The notes beneath the pieces are model-generated. The model was not told the origin of the DNA. It worked only from the letters and a program-made list of their open reading frames with translations, and did not search any database. Made by a program: the position numbers and the translations under genes. A DNA stretch of 64,000 nucleotides. Origin: Nonomuraea soli (lineage in GTDB: Bacteria; Actinomycetota; Actinomycetes; Streptosporangiales; Streptosporangiaceae). The stretch covers positions 186,001-250,000 of the forward strand of contig NZ_JACDUR010000001.1 of the NCBI RefSeq assembly GCF_013761175.1. Direction: 5' to 3'. Each line of letters begins with the position of its first letter. Position 1 is the stretch's first letter. Of the stretch, positions 19,310-27,278 are shown in pieces.

Positions 19310-20179
19310 CTACAAGGTGATCGCGAGGCCGATCGTGAACAGGGCGCCGAAGAGCAGCTGGAGCTTGCCGGTCTGCTGCAGGACCTTGATCAGGTCGCGG
19401 CCCCGGGCGTGGTGGAGGACCGCGTGGATGGCCGGGATGGCCAGCGGCAGCGCGCCGATCGTGAGGACCGTCAGGGGGCGGACGAAGCCGAGGCCGAGCG
19501 AGACCAGGAAGGCGAGGCCGATGCACAGGGTGTACAGCGTGCGGGTGCGCCGGTCACCGAGGACCACGGCCAGCGTGCGCTTGCCCGAGGCGGTGTCGGT
19601 GGGGATGTCGCGCAGGTTGTTGACGACCAGCATCGCGCACGACAGCAGGCCGACCGGGATCGACGCGATCAGGGCGAGCCACGACAGCTGCTCGGTCTGC
19701 ACGTAGGCCGTGCCGACGACCGGCACCACGCCGAAGAAGACGAACACCGCCAGCTCGCCCAGCGCGCGGTAGCCGTACGGGGTCCGGCCGCCGGTGTAGA
19801 ACCAGGCGGCGGCGATGGCGGCGGCGCCCACGGCGAGGATCCACCACGCCTGCGTGAGGAGCACCAGCACCAGGCCCGCGACCGCGGCCACGGCGAAGCA
19901 GGCCAGCGCGGCGGTGAGCACCTGCCCGGGGGTGGCGAGCTTGGAACCGACCAGGCGCAGCGGGCCGACCCGCTCGTCGTCGGTGCCGCGGATGCCGTCG
20001 CTGTAGTCGTTGGCGTAGTTGACCCCGATCTGCAGCAGCAGGGCCACGAGCAGGGCGAGCAGCGCGCGGAGCGGATCGACGTCAGGGACGGCCAGGCCGG
20101 TGCCGACCGCGACGGGGACGACGGCGCTGGGAAGGGTACGAGGGCGTGCGCCGGCCACCCATTGACTCAGTGTCGCCAT
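19310..20179 (-). CDS. menA: 1,4-dihydroxy-2-naphthoate polyprenyltransferase
   Basis: Integral-membrane UbiA-family enzyme that attaches the isoprenoid tail in menaquinone synthesis. The 289 residues have about nine hydrophobic helices and both Asp-rich motifs, NYANDYSDGIRGTD near 54-67 and NNLRDIPTDTASGKRTL near 187-203, which bind the prenyl diphosphate. ARPRTLPSA at the N-terminus is typical of MenA. It is not overlapped with the purine operon, so it is probably an independent unit. Confidence 0.95.
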   Translation of the reverse strand: MATLSQWVAGARPRTLPSAVVPVAVGTGLAVPDVDPLRALLALLVALLLQIGVNYANDYSDGIRGTDDERVGPLRLVGSKLATPGQVLTAALACFAVAAVAGLVLVLLTQAWWILAVGAAAIAAAWFYTGGRTPYGYRALGELAVFVFFGVVPVVGTAYVQTEQLSWLALIASIPVGLLSCAMLVVNNLRDIPTDTASGKRTLAVVLGDRRTRTLYTLCIGLAFLVSLGLGFVRPLTVLTIGALPLAIPAIHAVLHHARGRDLIKVLQQTGKLQLLFGALFTIGLAITL

Positions 20180-20182
20180 GGG

Positions 20183-20791
20183 TCAGCTGATATCGGTGGT
20201 GAGCCTGAGCATGCGCACCGGGCGGCCCATGTCGAGCACGCGCTCGGCCATGTCCTCGCCCCAGCCTGCCGACTCGAGAAAGCCGAGCACCGCGTAGTTT
20301 TCGGCGAAGGCCCAGGTCACGACCCTCTGGTAGCCGTCTTCGCGAAGGTAGTCGACGGTGGCGTTGAGCAGGCGGCTGCCGTGGCCGCGCCGGACGAAGT
20401 CGGGGTCGACCAGCAGGGTGAGCATCTCGGCCACCCGGGTCGGGTCGAGGTCGGGGTCCTCCGCGGGAGCGTGGGAGGCCAGGCCGACCACCTTCTCGCC
20501 GCCGCGCGGCGTGGCGGGCGCCTGCGCGCCGCCGAGCCCGAGTGCGGGAAAGCCCTCGGTGTCGAGGATGGTCTCGACGGCCACCAGCACCCGATGACGT
20601 GCGCTGGGCGGCGAGACGATCGCCTCGTCCCACTGGCGCAGCCACATCTTCTCGGCCGCCGGGCCGGTCATCTGCTCCAACGGCCCCTCGGGCAGGAAGT
20701 CCCGATAACCGTAACGCCAGGCGCGAATCTGAGTGTTCGCCACCTGGAGCACATCCTCGCGCCGGGCCGCCCGGACGCCTACGTCTGCCAT
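20183..20791 (-). CDS. GNAT family N-acetyltransferase
   Basis: Acetyl-CoA-dependent acyltransferase of 202 residues. The ATG at 20791 (MADVGVRAARRED) is chosen because AAGGAG lies 9 nt upstream; a longer form from 20848 adds 19 basic residues without support. Motif A reads MLTLLVDPDFVRRGHGSRLLN and motif B follows with ENYAVLGFLESAGW. An insertion rich in Pro/Gly sits at about 85-105. It lies 3 nt upstream of menA on the same strand, so they may be cotranscribed. The substrate is unknown. Confidence 0.87.
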   Translation of the reverse strand: MADVGVRAARREDVLQVANTQIRAWRYGYRDFLPEGPLEQMTGPAAEKMWLRQWDEAIVSPPSARHRVLVAVETILDTEGFPALGLGGAQAPATPRGGEKVVGLASHAPAEDPDLDPTRVAEMLTLLVDPDFVRRGHGSRLLNATVDYLREDGYQRVVTWAFAENYAVLGFLESAGWGEDMAERVLDMGRPVRMLRLTTDIS

Positions 20792-20851
20792 CTCGGCCCG
20801 CTCCTTCGCCTGCCGTCGTGCGCGCGAACCGGAGGATCTCCCGCGCACGTG

Positions 20852-21346
20852 TTACACCGTATCGGTCATTGGGCCCTCCCGTTGACGCGAACCCGCCTTC
20901 CTAGCCCGGTAGGCGCGGGTTTTCGTGCGATTACCGCACACTCTCATGTCACACCAGGCTCGCGATCTGTTCTTCGAAGCGTCGATGAAAGCCCATTGAC
21001 ATGTGTGCTCCGCGCACACCTTCAGCCTCTCCCACCCCGGCCGCATCGTGGCGGCGGCGATCCTGGCCAGTCCCCCCTGCACGCCCTGGGCGATCGGGAC
21101 GAGCGTCCCGGGCGTGTCCACCCTCAGCGGGAGTTCCGGGAGCCGCCGGTCCTGGCCGTGCAGGATCGCGCGCAGGCTCTCCCTGAGCGTGACCGCGAGA
21201 GCCAGGTCCTCCTCGGTGGCCCGATCGCCGTCGCCGATCAGGGAGCGCTCGCGCAACCACACGGACAGCTCGGCGGGAGACGACAGCTCTTCCGCCTCCG
21301 AGTCCACCGTGTAGGTGTTCAGGAAATCCCGGATGAGTGCCACCAT
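20852..21346 (-). CDS. CGNR zinc finger / ABATE domain regulator
   Basis: Predicted regulator of 164 residues. The N-terminal ABATE-like region begins DFLNTYTVDS and contains LRESLRAIL. The C-terminal zinc finger at about 112-152 has Cys pairs in CAEHTC and CDMRVCGNRTK, ending in the defining CGNR motif, followed by a basic tail for DNA contact. The start at 21346 is 30 nt from the divergent GTG of the monooxygenase-like gene, so it probably regulates it. Confidence 0.9.
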   Translation of the reverse strand: MVALIRDFLNTYTVDSEAEELSSPAELSVWLRERSLIGDGDRATEEDLALAVTLRESLRAILHGQDRRLPELPLRVDTPGTLVPIAQGVQGGLARIAAATMRPGWERLKVCAEHTCQWAFIDASKNRSRAWCDMRVCGNRTKTRAYRARKAGSRQREGPMTDTV

Positions 21347-21376
21347 GTCACCACTGTAGGACGTTCGGAGGTTGCT

Positions 21377-21682
21377 GTGATCGTGCGTACGTGGAGAGGC
21401 TGGACCCGTCCCGAGGACGCGCCGGCCTACGAGACCTACCTGATGAAGACCGGGTTCGCCGGGTACACCAGCACGCCGGGGAATCTGGGGGTGCACTTCA
21501 CCCGTCGCGAGGTCGACGGCCGGGCGGAGTTCTTCCTGCTCTCCTACTGGGAGTCGATGGAGGCGGTGCGCGCCTTCGCGGGGGAGGATCCCTCGGTCGC
21601 GGTCTTCTACGACGAGGACGACGACTTCCTGATCGACCGGGAACGCACCGTCGAGCACTACGAGGTGTTCGCCAGCGCCTGA
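21377..21682 (+). CDS. Antibiotic biosynthesis monooxygenase (ABM) domain protein
   Basis: Single-domain dimeric alpha-beta barrel protein of 101 residues. It starts IVRTWRGWTRPEDAPAYETYL and contains the YTSTPGNLGVHFTRREVDGRAEFFLLSYWESMEAV segment typical of the ABM superfamily, which includes quinone oxidases and heme-degrading enzymes. GGAGG lies 5 nt before the GTG start. No catalytic residue can be assigned. The 3' end overlaps the convergent MocR gene by 25 nt. Confidence 0.87.
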   Translation: MIVRTWRGWTRPEDAPAYETYLMKTGFAGYTSTPGNLGVHFTRREVDGRAEFFLLSYWESMEAVRAFAGEDPSVAVFYDEDDDFLIDRERTVEHYEVFASA

Positions 21683-23073
21683 GTGCGGGCCAGGGCCCGG
21701 GCCAGGCGGTCGACGCCTTCGGAGAGCTCGGCGGCGTGGGCGGCCTGGTTGTGGCTGAGCCTGAGGCGGGGGCCGGGCGGCTCGGCCGGGTAGTAGATCC
21801 TGCCCGGGCTCACCAGCACGCCGCACCTCCTGGCCTCTTCGACCAGGGCGCCCTCGTCGGTCTCCGGCGGCAGCCGTACCCACAGGTGGTGGCCGCCGAT
21901 GGGCAGCAGGTGCGGTTCCACGCCGGTGAGGCGGGCGGCGATCGCGGCGGCCAGCGTGTCGCGGCGCTGGATCAGGTCGGTGTGCACGGCTTTGAGGTGC
22001 CTGGGCCAGGCGGCCGACGTGACGAACTCCAGGGCCGTCTCCTGCAGCGGGCGGGCGACGAAGAACGACTCCACGAGCTGGCTGGAGCGCAGCCGCCGTC
22101 CGGCGGGGCCGCGGGCGATCACCGCGGCCAGGCGCAGGCTCGGCGAGAGCACCTTGGTCAGCGAGTTGATGTGGACGACGGTCCCGTGGTGGTCCATCGA
22201 CACCATGGGCGCGGGCGCGTGCGGAGTGAGATAGCGGGCGTAGTCGTCCTCGATGACGAACGCGCCGTTGGCGCGGGCGATGTCGAGCACCTGGCGCCGG
22301 CGATCGGCGGTCAGCGTCGCGCCCGTCGGGTTGTGCAGGGTCGGCTGGCAGTAGAAGACCCGCGCCCCCGTCAGCGCGAACGCCTCGGCCAGCAGGTCGG
22401 GGCGCACCCCTTCTGTGTCGGTCGGCACCGCCGTCGCCCGCAGGCCCGCCGCCTTCGCCGCGGCCAGGGCGCCGGGGTAGGTCGGCGTCTCCATCAGCAG
22501 CGGGGTGCCCGGCGCGGCCAGCGACCTGAACGCGTGCGTCAGGGCGGCCTGGCCGCCGCTCACCACCAGCACGTCCGCCGCCGTCACCTCGCCGCCTGCC
22601 TGGTCGGCGAACCACCGGCGCAGCTCCGCCAGGCCGGTGAGCGGCGGCATCGCCCAGGCGTCGGGCCGGCGTACGGCACGCGCCGCCGCCTGGGCGAGGT
22701 GCTTGTCGGGTCTGATGCGGGGGTTGAGGTAGCCGCCGGTGAGGGGGATCACCCCGTCAGGAGGCGGGGTGAGGAGTGCGGCGACGCCCGATTCGTCCAC
22801 GACTCTGTCGCCGAGGGCGACGGTCTGCCAGGAGAGGTCGGCGCTCTCGGTCGTCCTGGTGACCGGGTGGGCCACGTAGGCGCCGCTGCCCGGCCTGGTG
22901 ACCACCCTGCCCTCGGCGGCGAGCCTGCCGATCGCGCGTGACACGGTCACGGGGCTGACGTTGTGGCGTCTGATCAGCTCCCGGCTGGAGGGCAGGCGGT
23001 CGCCGGGGGCGAGGGCGGCGGCCTCCGCCCGCAGTATCGCGGCCAGCTGGGCGATACTGCTATCGTCGTTCAT
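21658..23073 (-). CDS. MocR family regulator (GntR HTH fused to aminotransferase domain)
   Basis: Fold-type I PLP-binding regulator of 471 residues. The N-terminal GntR winged helix (about 5-70) has LPSSRELIRRHNVSPVTVSRAIGRLAAEGRVVTRPGSGAYV. The aminotransferase-like part contains the PLP-lysine context NSLTKVLSPSLRLA and PTLHNPTGATL. The start codon overlaps, on the opposite strand, the start of the EamA exporter inside an inverted repeat, so it probably autoregulates and controls the exporter. The effector may be an amino acid or PLP itself. Confidence 0.93.
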   Translation of the reverse strand: MNDDSSIAQLAAILRAEAAALAPGDRLPSSRELIRRHNVSPVTVSRAIGRLAAEGRVVTRPGSGAYVAHPVTRTTESADLSWQTVALGDRVVDESGVAALLTPPPDGVIPLTGGYLNPRIRPDKHLAQAAARAVRRPDAWAMPPLTGLAELRRWFADQAGGEVTAADVLVVSGGQAALTHAFRSLAAPGTPLLMETPTYPGALAAAKAAGLRATAVPTDTEGVRPDLLAEAFALTGARVFYCQPTLHNPTGATLTADRRRQVLDIARANGAFVIEDDYARYLTPHAPAPMVSMDHHGTVVHINSLTKVLSPSLRLAAVIARGPAGRRLRSSQLVESFFVARPLQETALEFVTSAAWPRHLKAVHTDLIQRRDTLAAAIAARLTGVEPHLLPIGGHHLWVRLPPETDEGALVEEARRCGVLVSPGRIYYPAEPPGPRLRLSHNQAAHAAELSEGVDRLARALARTQALANTS

Positions 23074-23088
23074 GAAGAATGATGATAG
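23060..23088. promoter_or_regulatory. Shared operator/promoter palindrome of the MocR-EamA divergent pair
   Basis: The left arm (CTATCGTCGTTC) and the right arm (GAATGATGATAG) form a 12-bp inverted repeat with two mismatches. TATCGT is a possible -10 for the plus strand and TATCAT, on the complement, for the minus strand. Both start codons lie in the centre. Confidence 0.55.
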
Positions 23089-24064
23089 CGCTACTGATGC
23101 CTGGACAGTAGCGGTTCCGCTGGCCATCCGGAGTGACGAGCTCGACGCCGTGGGCGCGAGGATGGCTGGACCTGCTGGACCTGCTGGCTCTGCGGCCGGT
23201 GCGGAGCGGCGTGGCACCGTCCTGGCCTTTCTCGGTGTGCTGGCCTTCTCCGGGTCCTTCCCCGCGACCGTGTTCGCCATGGAGGGCTTCGACCCCTGGC
23301 TGGTGGCCATCGGGCGAGCGCTCCTGGCCGGAGTGATCGCGGCGGTGTGCCTCAAGGCGGCGCGCCTCCCGCTGATGCCGCCGCGGGCCCTGTGGCCGTC
23401 CTACGCCCTGATCTCCGCCGGGGTGGTCTTCGGCTTCCCGGTGTTCAGCGGGCTCGCGCTGCACCTGGGCGCGAGCACCTCCCACTCGGCGGTCGTCATC
23501 GGCCTGCTGCCCGCCGCGACGGCCGCCTTCGCGGTCCTGCGCGCCGGAGAGCGGCCCAAGCCGTTGTTCTGGGCGGCGTGCGCGGCCGGAGCGGCGGCGA
23601 TCACGGTCTTCACCGTCGCGCAGGGCGGCGGCAGTCTGACCTGGCCCGACCTGCTTCTGGTCGGGGCGCTGCTGTCGGCCGCCATCGGCTACACCGAGGG
23701 GGCGCGCCTGACCAGGAACGAGCCGGGATGGAGGGTGATCTCCTACACGCTCGTCCTGTCGTTGCCCGTCACCGCGCCCGTGACGGCCGCCCTGGCGGCC
23801 ACGACGGAGATCACGTTCAGCTGGACGGCTGTCGCCGGGTTCGCCTATGTGGGGGCGATCTCGATGTTCCTGGGCTTCGTGCCCTGGTACAAGGGACTGG
23901 CCATGGGCGGGATCGCCAGGGCGGGGCAGACCCAGCTGACCCAGCCGCTGCTCACGCTGGTGTGGGCGTGGTCGCTCATGGGGGAGGAGTTCGGGCTGGA
24001 GACGGTGGCGGGAGCGCTGGCCGTCCTGGTGTGCGTCGCCGTCACGCAGCGCAGCCGCAATTGA
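23072..24064 (+). CDS. EamA/DMT family transporter
   Basis: Membrane exporter of about 330 residues with ten hydrophobic helices in two EamA repeats (first from GTVLAFLGVLAFSGSFPATVFAMEGFDPW, second from about 190). Members export amino acids or metabolites. The ATG at 23072 overlaps the MocR start; an ATG at 23162 (MAGPAGPAG) would remove 30 non-conserved residues and is a real alternative. Divergence from a MocR gene is a common pairing and suggests regulated export of the MocR ligand. Confidence 0.88.
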   Translation: MKNDDSATDAWTVAVPLAIRSDELDAVGARMAGPAGPAGSAAGAERRGTVLAFLGVLAFSGSFPATVFAMEGFDPWLVAIGRALLAGVIAAVCLKAARLPLMPPRALWPSYALISAGVVFGFPVFSGLALHLGASTSHSAVVIGLLPAATAAFAVLRAGERPKPLFWAACAAGAAAITVFTVAQGGGSLTWPDLLLVGALLSAAIGYTEGARLTRNEPGWRVISYTLVLSLPVTAPVTAALAATTEITFSWTAVAGFAYVGAISMFLGFVPWYKGLAMGGIARAGQTQLTQPLLTLVWAWSLMGEEFGLETVAGALAVLVCVAVTQRSRN

Positions 24065-24092
24065 ACCGCTCAGACGGGGGCAGGGGGCCGGT

Positions 24093-25115
24093 ATGGCAGA
24101 CCTCAATGTGCCCGACGGCGGCTTCTGGCCCGCGCCCGAGGTGCCGCAGCCGAACATCTACCCGATGGAGTGGCGGGTCGAGACCGAGAAGCTGGCGCAG
24201 ATCTACGAGAAGTCCAAACGGCAGGTGTGGAACCCCGCCGACCTGCCATGGGACGGGCTGCGCGCCGAGGACTTCAGCCGTGAGCAGCGGCTGGGGATCA
24301 TGTACTGGTTCTCGGTGCTGGCCAACTTCGACGCGTCGGGGCCGGCGGTCTTCGCCCGCGCGACGATCCAGGCCTTCGAGAAACACGAGGAGGATCCGGT
24401 CCGCAAGTGCTTCTTCTCCATCACACGCGACGAGATGAACCACGAGGAGTGCTGCCAGCGCACGATCGCCCGGTTGTGGCCGGGCGGGCCGCTGAACTGG
24501 ACGCCCGGCGACGACCTGGAGAGGGCGGCGCACAACAACGTCGGATGGCTCTACCACAACGGCGGGCGGTACTGGCACGGGTACAACGCCGCCGTCGGCA
24601 GGTACAGCCTGCCGGTGCTGTTCACCAGCTTCATGATGGGGGAGATGGCCGCTTCGACGCTGTTCAGGGGGATGGCGTCGGGGACGTCGCATCCGGTGTT
24701 CTCGGAGATGTTCCACAGGATCGGGCGGGACGAGTCCAGGCATCTGCAGATCTGCATGACGATCCTGGAGAACGAATGGCCGGGGCTGACCGACGACGTG
24801 CGCTCGCTGATCACCCGGCAGCTGCGGGCGGGGTTCGTGTTCCTGTCGATGATCCTCTGCGAGCCGCCCGGCGGGTTCTGGGAGCTGCCGCCGTACTTCC
24901 TGGACAACCACCGGGTGCTCATGAACCACGCGCGTGAGGGCGGGCTCGGGGTGTTGTCGTACGAGGAGCAGGCGGAGAACTGGCGGGTGGCGATGGCCCG
25001 GGTGCGGACGATCGTGGAGAGGTGGGGGATCGCGTTTCCGGCGATTCCCGAGCTGGATCTGGACGGGGTCGAGGTGGACGTGATCGATCCGGAGGACATC
25101 ATCCCGGTGTTCTGA
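24093..25115 (+). CDS. R2-like / ferritin-like diiron carboxylate protein
   Basis: Helical protein of 340 residues. Two EXXH motifs, TRDEMNHEE near 113-119 and GRDESRHLQ near 211-218, and an intervening Glu in MGEMAAS are arranged like the ligands of R2-type and AurF-type di-metal oxygenases. The first helix offers only NFDASG, an Asp where Glu is usual. The N-terminus WNPADLPWD resembles the R2-like ligand-binding oxidases. It lies 28 nt after the exporter gene and may be cotranscribed. The reaction is unknown; an N-oxygenase or aliphatic oxidase is possible. Confidence 0.75.
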   Translation: MADLNVPDGGFWPAPEVPQPNIYPMEWRVETEKLAQIYEKSKRQVWNPADLPWDGLRAEDFSREQRLGIMYWFSVLANFDASGPAVFARATIQAFEKHEEDPVRKCFFSITRDEMNHEECCQRTIARLWPGGPLNWTPGDDLERAAHNNVGWLYHNGGRYWHGYNAAVGRYSLPVLFTSFMMGEMAASTLFRGMASGTSHPVFSEMFHRIGRDESRHLQICMTILENEWPGLTDDVRSLITRQLRAGFVFLSMILCEPPGGFWELPPYFLDNHRVLMNHAREGGLGVLSYEEQAENWRVAMARVRTIVERWGIAFPAIPELDLDGVEVDVIDPEDIIPVF

Positions 25116-25124
25116 GGATCGGGG

Positions 25125-25168
25125 TTCCTCTGCGGCTCCTCTTTGGCTCCTCTGCGGTTCCTCTGTAG
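25125..25168. repeat. Four tandem 11-bp repeats
   Basis: Four imperfect copies of YTCCTCTGCGG stand head to tail with an exact 11-bp period (25125, 25136, 25147, 25158), between the diiron gene and the promoter region of the next gene. The period equals about one helical turn, so repeated protein binding is possible. Confidence 0.7.
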
Positions 25169-25312
25169 CCGATTCTGGCGTTACGACATATCCGGATTTA
25201 TGCGGACGATAGGCTGCCGGGCGGTCATCTGCCAGGCGTCTTAGACGACATGCAACCGGGCTGCAAGTCCGATGTGGGTGGATGATCCGCAACCGCATCG
25301 AATGGAGTTCCG

Positions 25313-25921
25313 ATGGCACACCGTCTCACGCGCGTCACCGCCGTGACCGGCAGCTTCTTCCTCGCCCTGACCCTCGCACCGGCCGCGGCAAGCGCCACCA
25401 CCGGCGTCGCCGCCGGTGCCACCGCAGGCGTCACCGCGGCGCCGGTCGCGTCCGCCGCGTTCAGCGCCCCCACGGTCACAGCAGCAGTGGCACCGGTCCT
25501 CAAGGTTGGAGGCGCCTCCCTGGACACCGCTCGGGTGAAGGTCAACTATCCGACCAGGCAGAGCGCGTACCAGCCGATCAGCTACACCTACACCGTGTGG
25601 AAGTCCTACGTGTTCGAGGGCCAGGTGCTGGTCCTGTACACCGACATCAACCGGGGCAACGTCTCCAAGATCCGCATCACCCGCCGCGCCCCCAACGCCA
25701 AGTGCGGCGTACGCAGGGAGGGGCGCGACTACAACGCCTACTGCATCATCACCCGGCCCGAGAAGTGGAAGCGCTTCTCCATGACCGTCAAGGTCTGGCC
25801 GCGCCGCCTCTCGTCGGTCATCGCCGACCACTACTGGGGCGGAGGCGACTACGGCGTCAGCACCGACAGCATCGCCCAGGCCGACAAGTTCGCCCGCACG
25901 CGTACGCGCCTGCTCTACTGA
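25313..25921 (+). CDS. Secreted hypothetical protein
   Basis: Unrecognised exported protein of 202 residues. A signal peptide spans about 1-28 (VTGSFFLALTLAPAAASA). An Ala/Thr/Val-rich stretch to about 65 may be a linker. The mature domain is beta-rich with many aromatic and basic residues (SYTYTVWKSYVFEGQVLVLY, RLSSVIADHYWGGGDYG) and one Cys pair (KCGVR, AYCII) likely forming a disulfide. GGAG lies 7 nt before the ATG. It is a single gene, terminated by a strong hairpin. Confidence 0.75.
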   Translation: MAHRLTRVTAVTGSFFLALTLAPAAASATTGVAAGATAGVTAAPVASAAFSAPTVTAAVAPVLKVGGASLDTARVKVNYPTRQSAYQPISYTYTVWKSYVFEGQVLVLYTDINRGNVSKIRITRRAPNAKCGVRREGRDYNAYCIITRPEKWKRFSMTVKVWPRRLSSVIADHYWGGGDYGVSTDSIAQADKFARTRTRLLY

Positions 25922-25939
25922 CACACGTTTCTCCCCTTG

Positions 25940-25973
25940 GGGCGTTCCCGGCTGCCGCCGGGGGCGCCCTTTT
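25940..25973 (+). terminator. Terminator after the secreted hypothetical gene
   Basis: A 12-bp stem (25940-25951 with 25958-25969, two G-U pairs, loop CTGCCG) is followed by TTTT, 18 nt after the stop. Confidence 0.85.
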
Positions 25974-25977
25974 CGTT

Positions 25978-25990
25978 TAGGTTTGCTCTC
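25978..25990 (+). promoter_or_regulatory. Putative leaderless promoter of the GNAT gene
   Basis: TAGGTT at 25978-25983 is followed by 7 nt and the ATG at 25991, directly behind the preceding terminator. Confidence 0.5.
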
Positions 25991-26437
25991 ATGCTCCGCC
26001 TCGAAGAGATCACTCCCGAGAACCTGCCGGACGCCGTGAACGTGAAGGTCGCACCCCAGCAGGAACGATTCGTCGCCCCGGTGCTCAACTCCCTCGCCGA
26101 GGCGTACGCGTCCAGGGAGACCGCCTGGCCGCGGCTCGTGTACGACGGGGAGCGGGCGGTGGCGTTCATCATGGGCAACTTCGACCCCGGCCACGAGATC
26201 GAGGCCTTCAGGTGCGGGATCTGGCGCCTCAACGTCGCCGGCGACGCCCAGGGCAAGGGGTACGGGCGGTTCGCGGTCGACGCGTTCCTGGAGGAGGCGC
26301 GCAAGCGGGGGAACGCGCGGGCGACCGTGCTGTGGGAGCAGGGGGAGGGCGGGCCGGAGGGCTTCTACCTGCGGCTCGGGTTCCGGCCCACGGGCGAGGT
26401 GCTGTTCGGGGAGACGGTGGGGGCCATCGAGCTCTGA
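25991..26437 (+). CDS. GNAT family N-acetyltransferase
   Basis: Acyltransferase of 148 residues. The start at 25991 is set by the leaderless -10 box. Motif A reads IWRLNVAGDAQGKGYGRFAVDAFL (acetyl-CoA loop QGKGYG) near 78-90, and the C-terminus GFYLRLGFRPTGEV is the motif B region. The style is that of the spermidine/diamine acetyltransferase-like group (BltD-like), but the substrate cannot be read from sequence. Confidence 0.88.
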   Translation: MLRLEEITPENLPDAVNVKVAPQQERFVAPVLNSLAEAYASRETAWPRLVYDGERAVAFIMGNFDPGHEIEAFRCGIWRLNVAGDAQGKGYGRFAVDAFLEEARKRGNARATVLWEQGEGGPEGFYLRLGFRPTGEVLFGETVGAIEL

Positions 26438-26518
26438 GCCCTTCGTGAGGGGTACGGCAGGCGCACACGGTTGGCGTGCCTTCTCAGGTCCCCCCGCGCG
26501 GTCATCTCTTCCGCGCGG

Positions 26519-27256
26519 TCATCTCTTCCGTGCAGTCAATGCGAACCGCCACGCGGTCGCCCGCAACGGCATCCCTTCATGCACCCGCCGCAGCCGCTCG
26601 TCATACCCCTCCACCGAGAACCCCGGCACCTGCCAGTCAGCGATGCGCAGGAACAACACCAGCGCCCCCACATCCCGGAACACCGCCTCCGAGGCCCGCT
26701 CCTCCTGCCACGTAACCTCGAACCCCGCCTCCACCAACCCCCCGGCCGCCGACGCCAGGTCCCACTCGTACACCTCATGCCGGGGCCCACCCAGCGCCAG
26801 ATTCACCTCCTCCAGATCCCGCCCACCGACCTGCTGCGTGACGAACACGCCACCAGGCTTCAACACCCGATACACCTCGCCAGGATCGAACGACTCGTGC
26901 CGGTTGATCACCAGCTCGAACGCCTCGTCCGCGAAGGCGAGCACCTCGTCCTCACCCACCTCCACCACCTCGACCCCCAGCGGCTCCAGCCGGGCCCTGG
27001 CGACGGGCACGTTCGGCGCATACCCCTCGGTGGCCGCCGTCCTGGCCGGCAGCGGCGCCAGAGCGGCCAGGAACTCCCCGCCGCCGGTGCCCATGTCGAG
27101 CATGGAGGAGACGGCGGCCATGCGGTCGCGCACGAGGTGCTCGTAGTTCCAGGGGAGGCGGTCGGTGTGCTCTTCATAGCGGTCCTTGAAGACGTCGAAG
27201 TCCCAGCCTTCGAAGGGGGTCGCCAGCGCTTCGGAGATCAGATGGTCGTAGTCCAT
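26519..27256 (-). CDS. Class I SAM-dependent methyltransferase
   Basis: Methyltransferase of 245 residues. Motif I is MLDMGTGGGEFLAAL near 53-66 and motif post-I begins ATEGYAPN. FELVINRHESFDPGEVYRVLKPGGVFVTQQVGG supplies motifs II-III. The substrate is unknown. The 3' end contains a 17-bp tandem duplication (26496-26529) that covers the stop region, a sign of recent slippage without frame damage. Confidence 0.88.
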   Translation of the reverse strand: MDYDHLISEALATPFEGWDFDVFKDRYEEHTDRLPWNYEHLVRDRMAAVSSMLDMGTGGGEFLAALAPLPARTAATEGYAPNVPVARARLEPLGVEVVEVGEDEVLAFADEAFELVINRHESFDPGEVYRVLKPGGVFVTQQVGGRDLEEVNLALGGPRHEVYEWDLASAAGGLVEAGFEVTWQEERASEAVFRDVGALVLFLRIADWQVPGFSVEGYDERLRRVHEGMPLRATAWRFALTARKR

Positions 27257-27278
27257 GTGATCATTCTCGCCGCGGGGT

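Noticed and set aside
19310..20179. Futalosine-pathway link between menA and the ADA-like deaminase
   Set aside because: The deaminase is coupled to a purine permease and adenine deaminase, and no other futalosine gene is nearby; kept only as a substrate to test.
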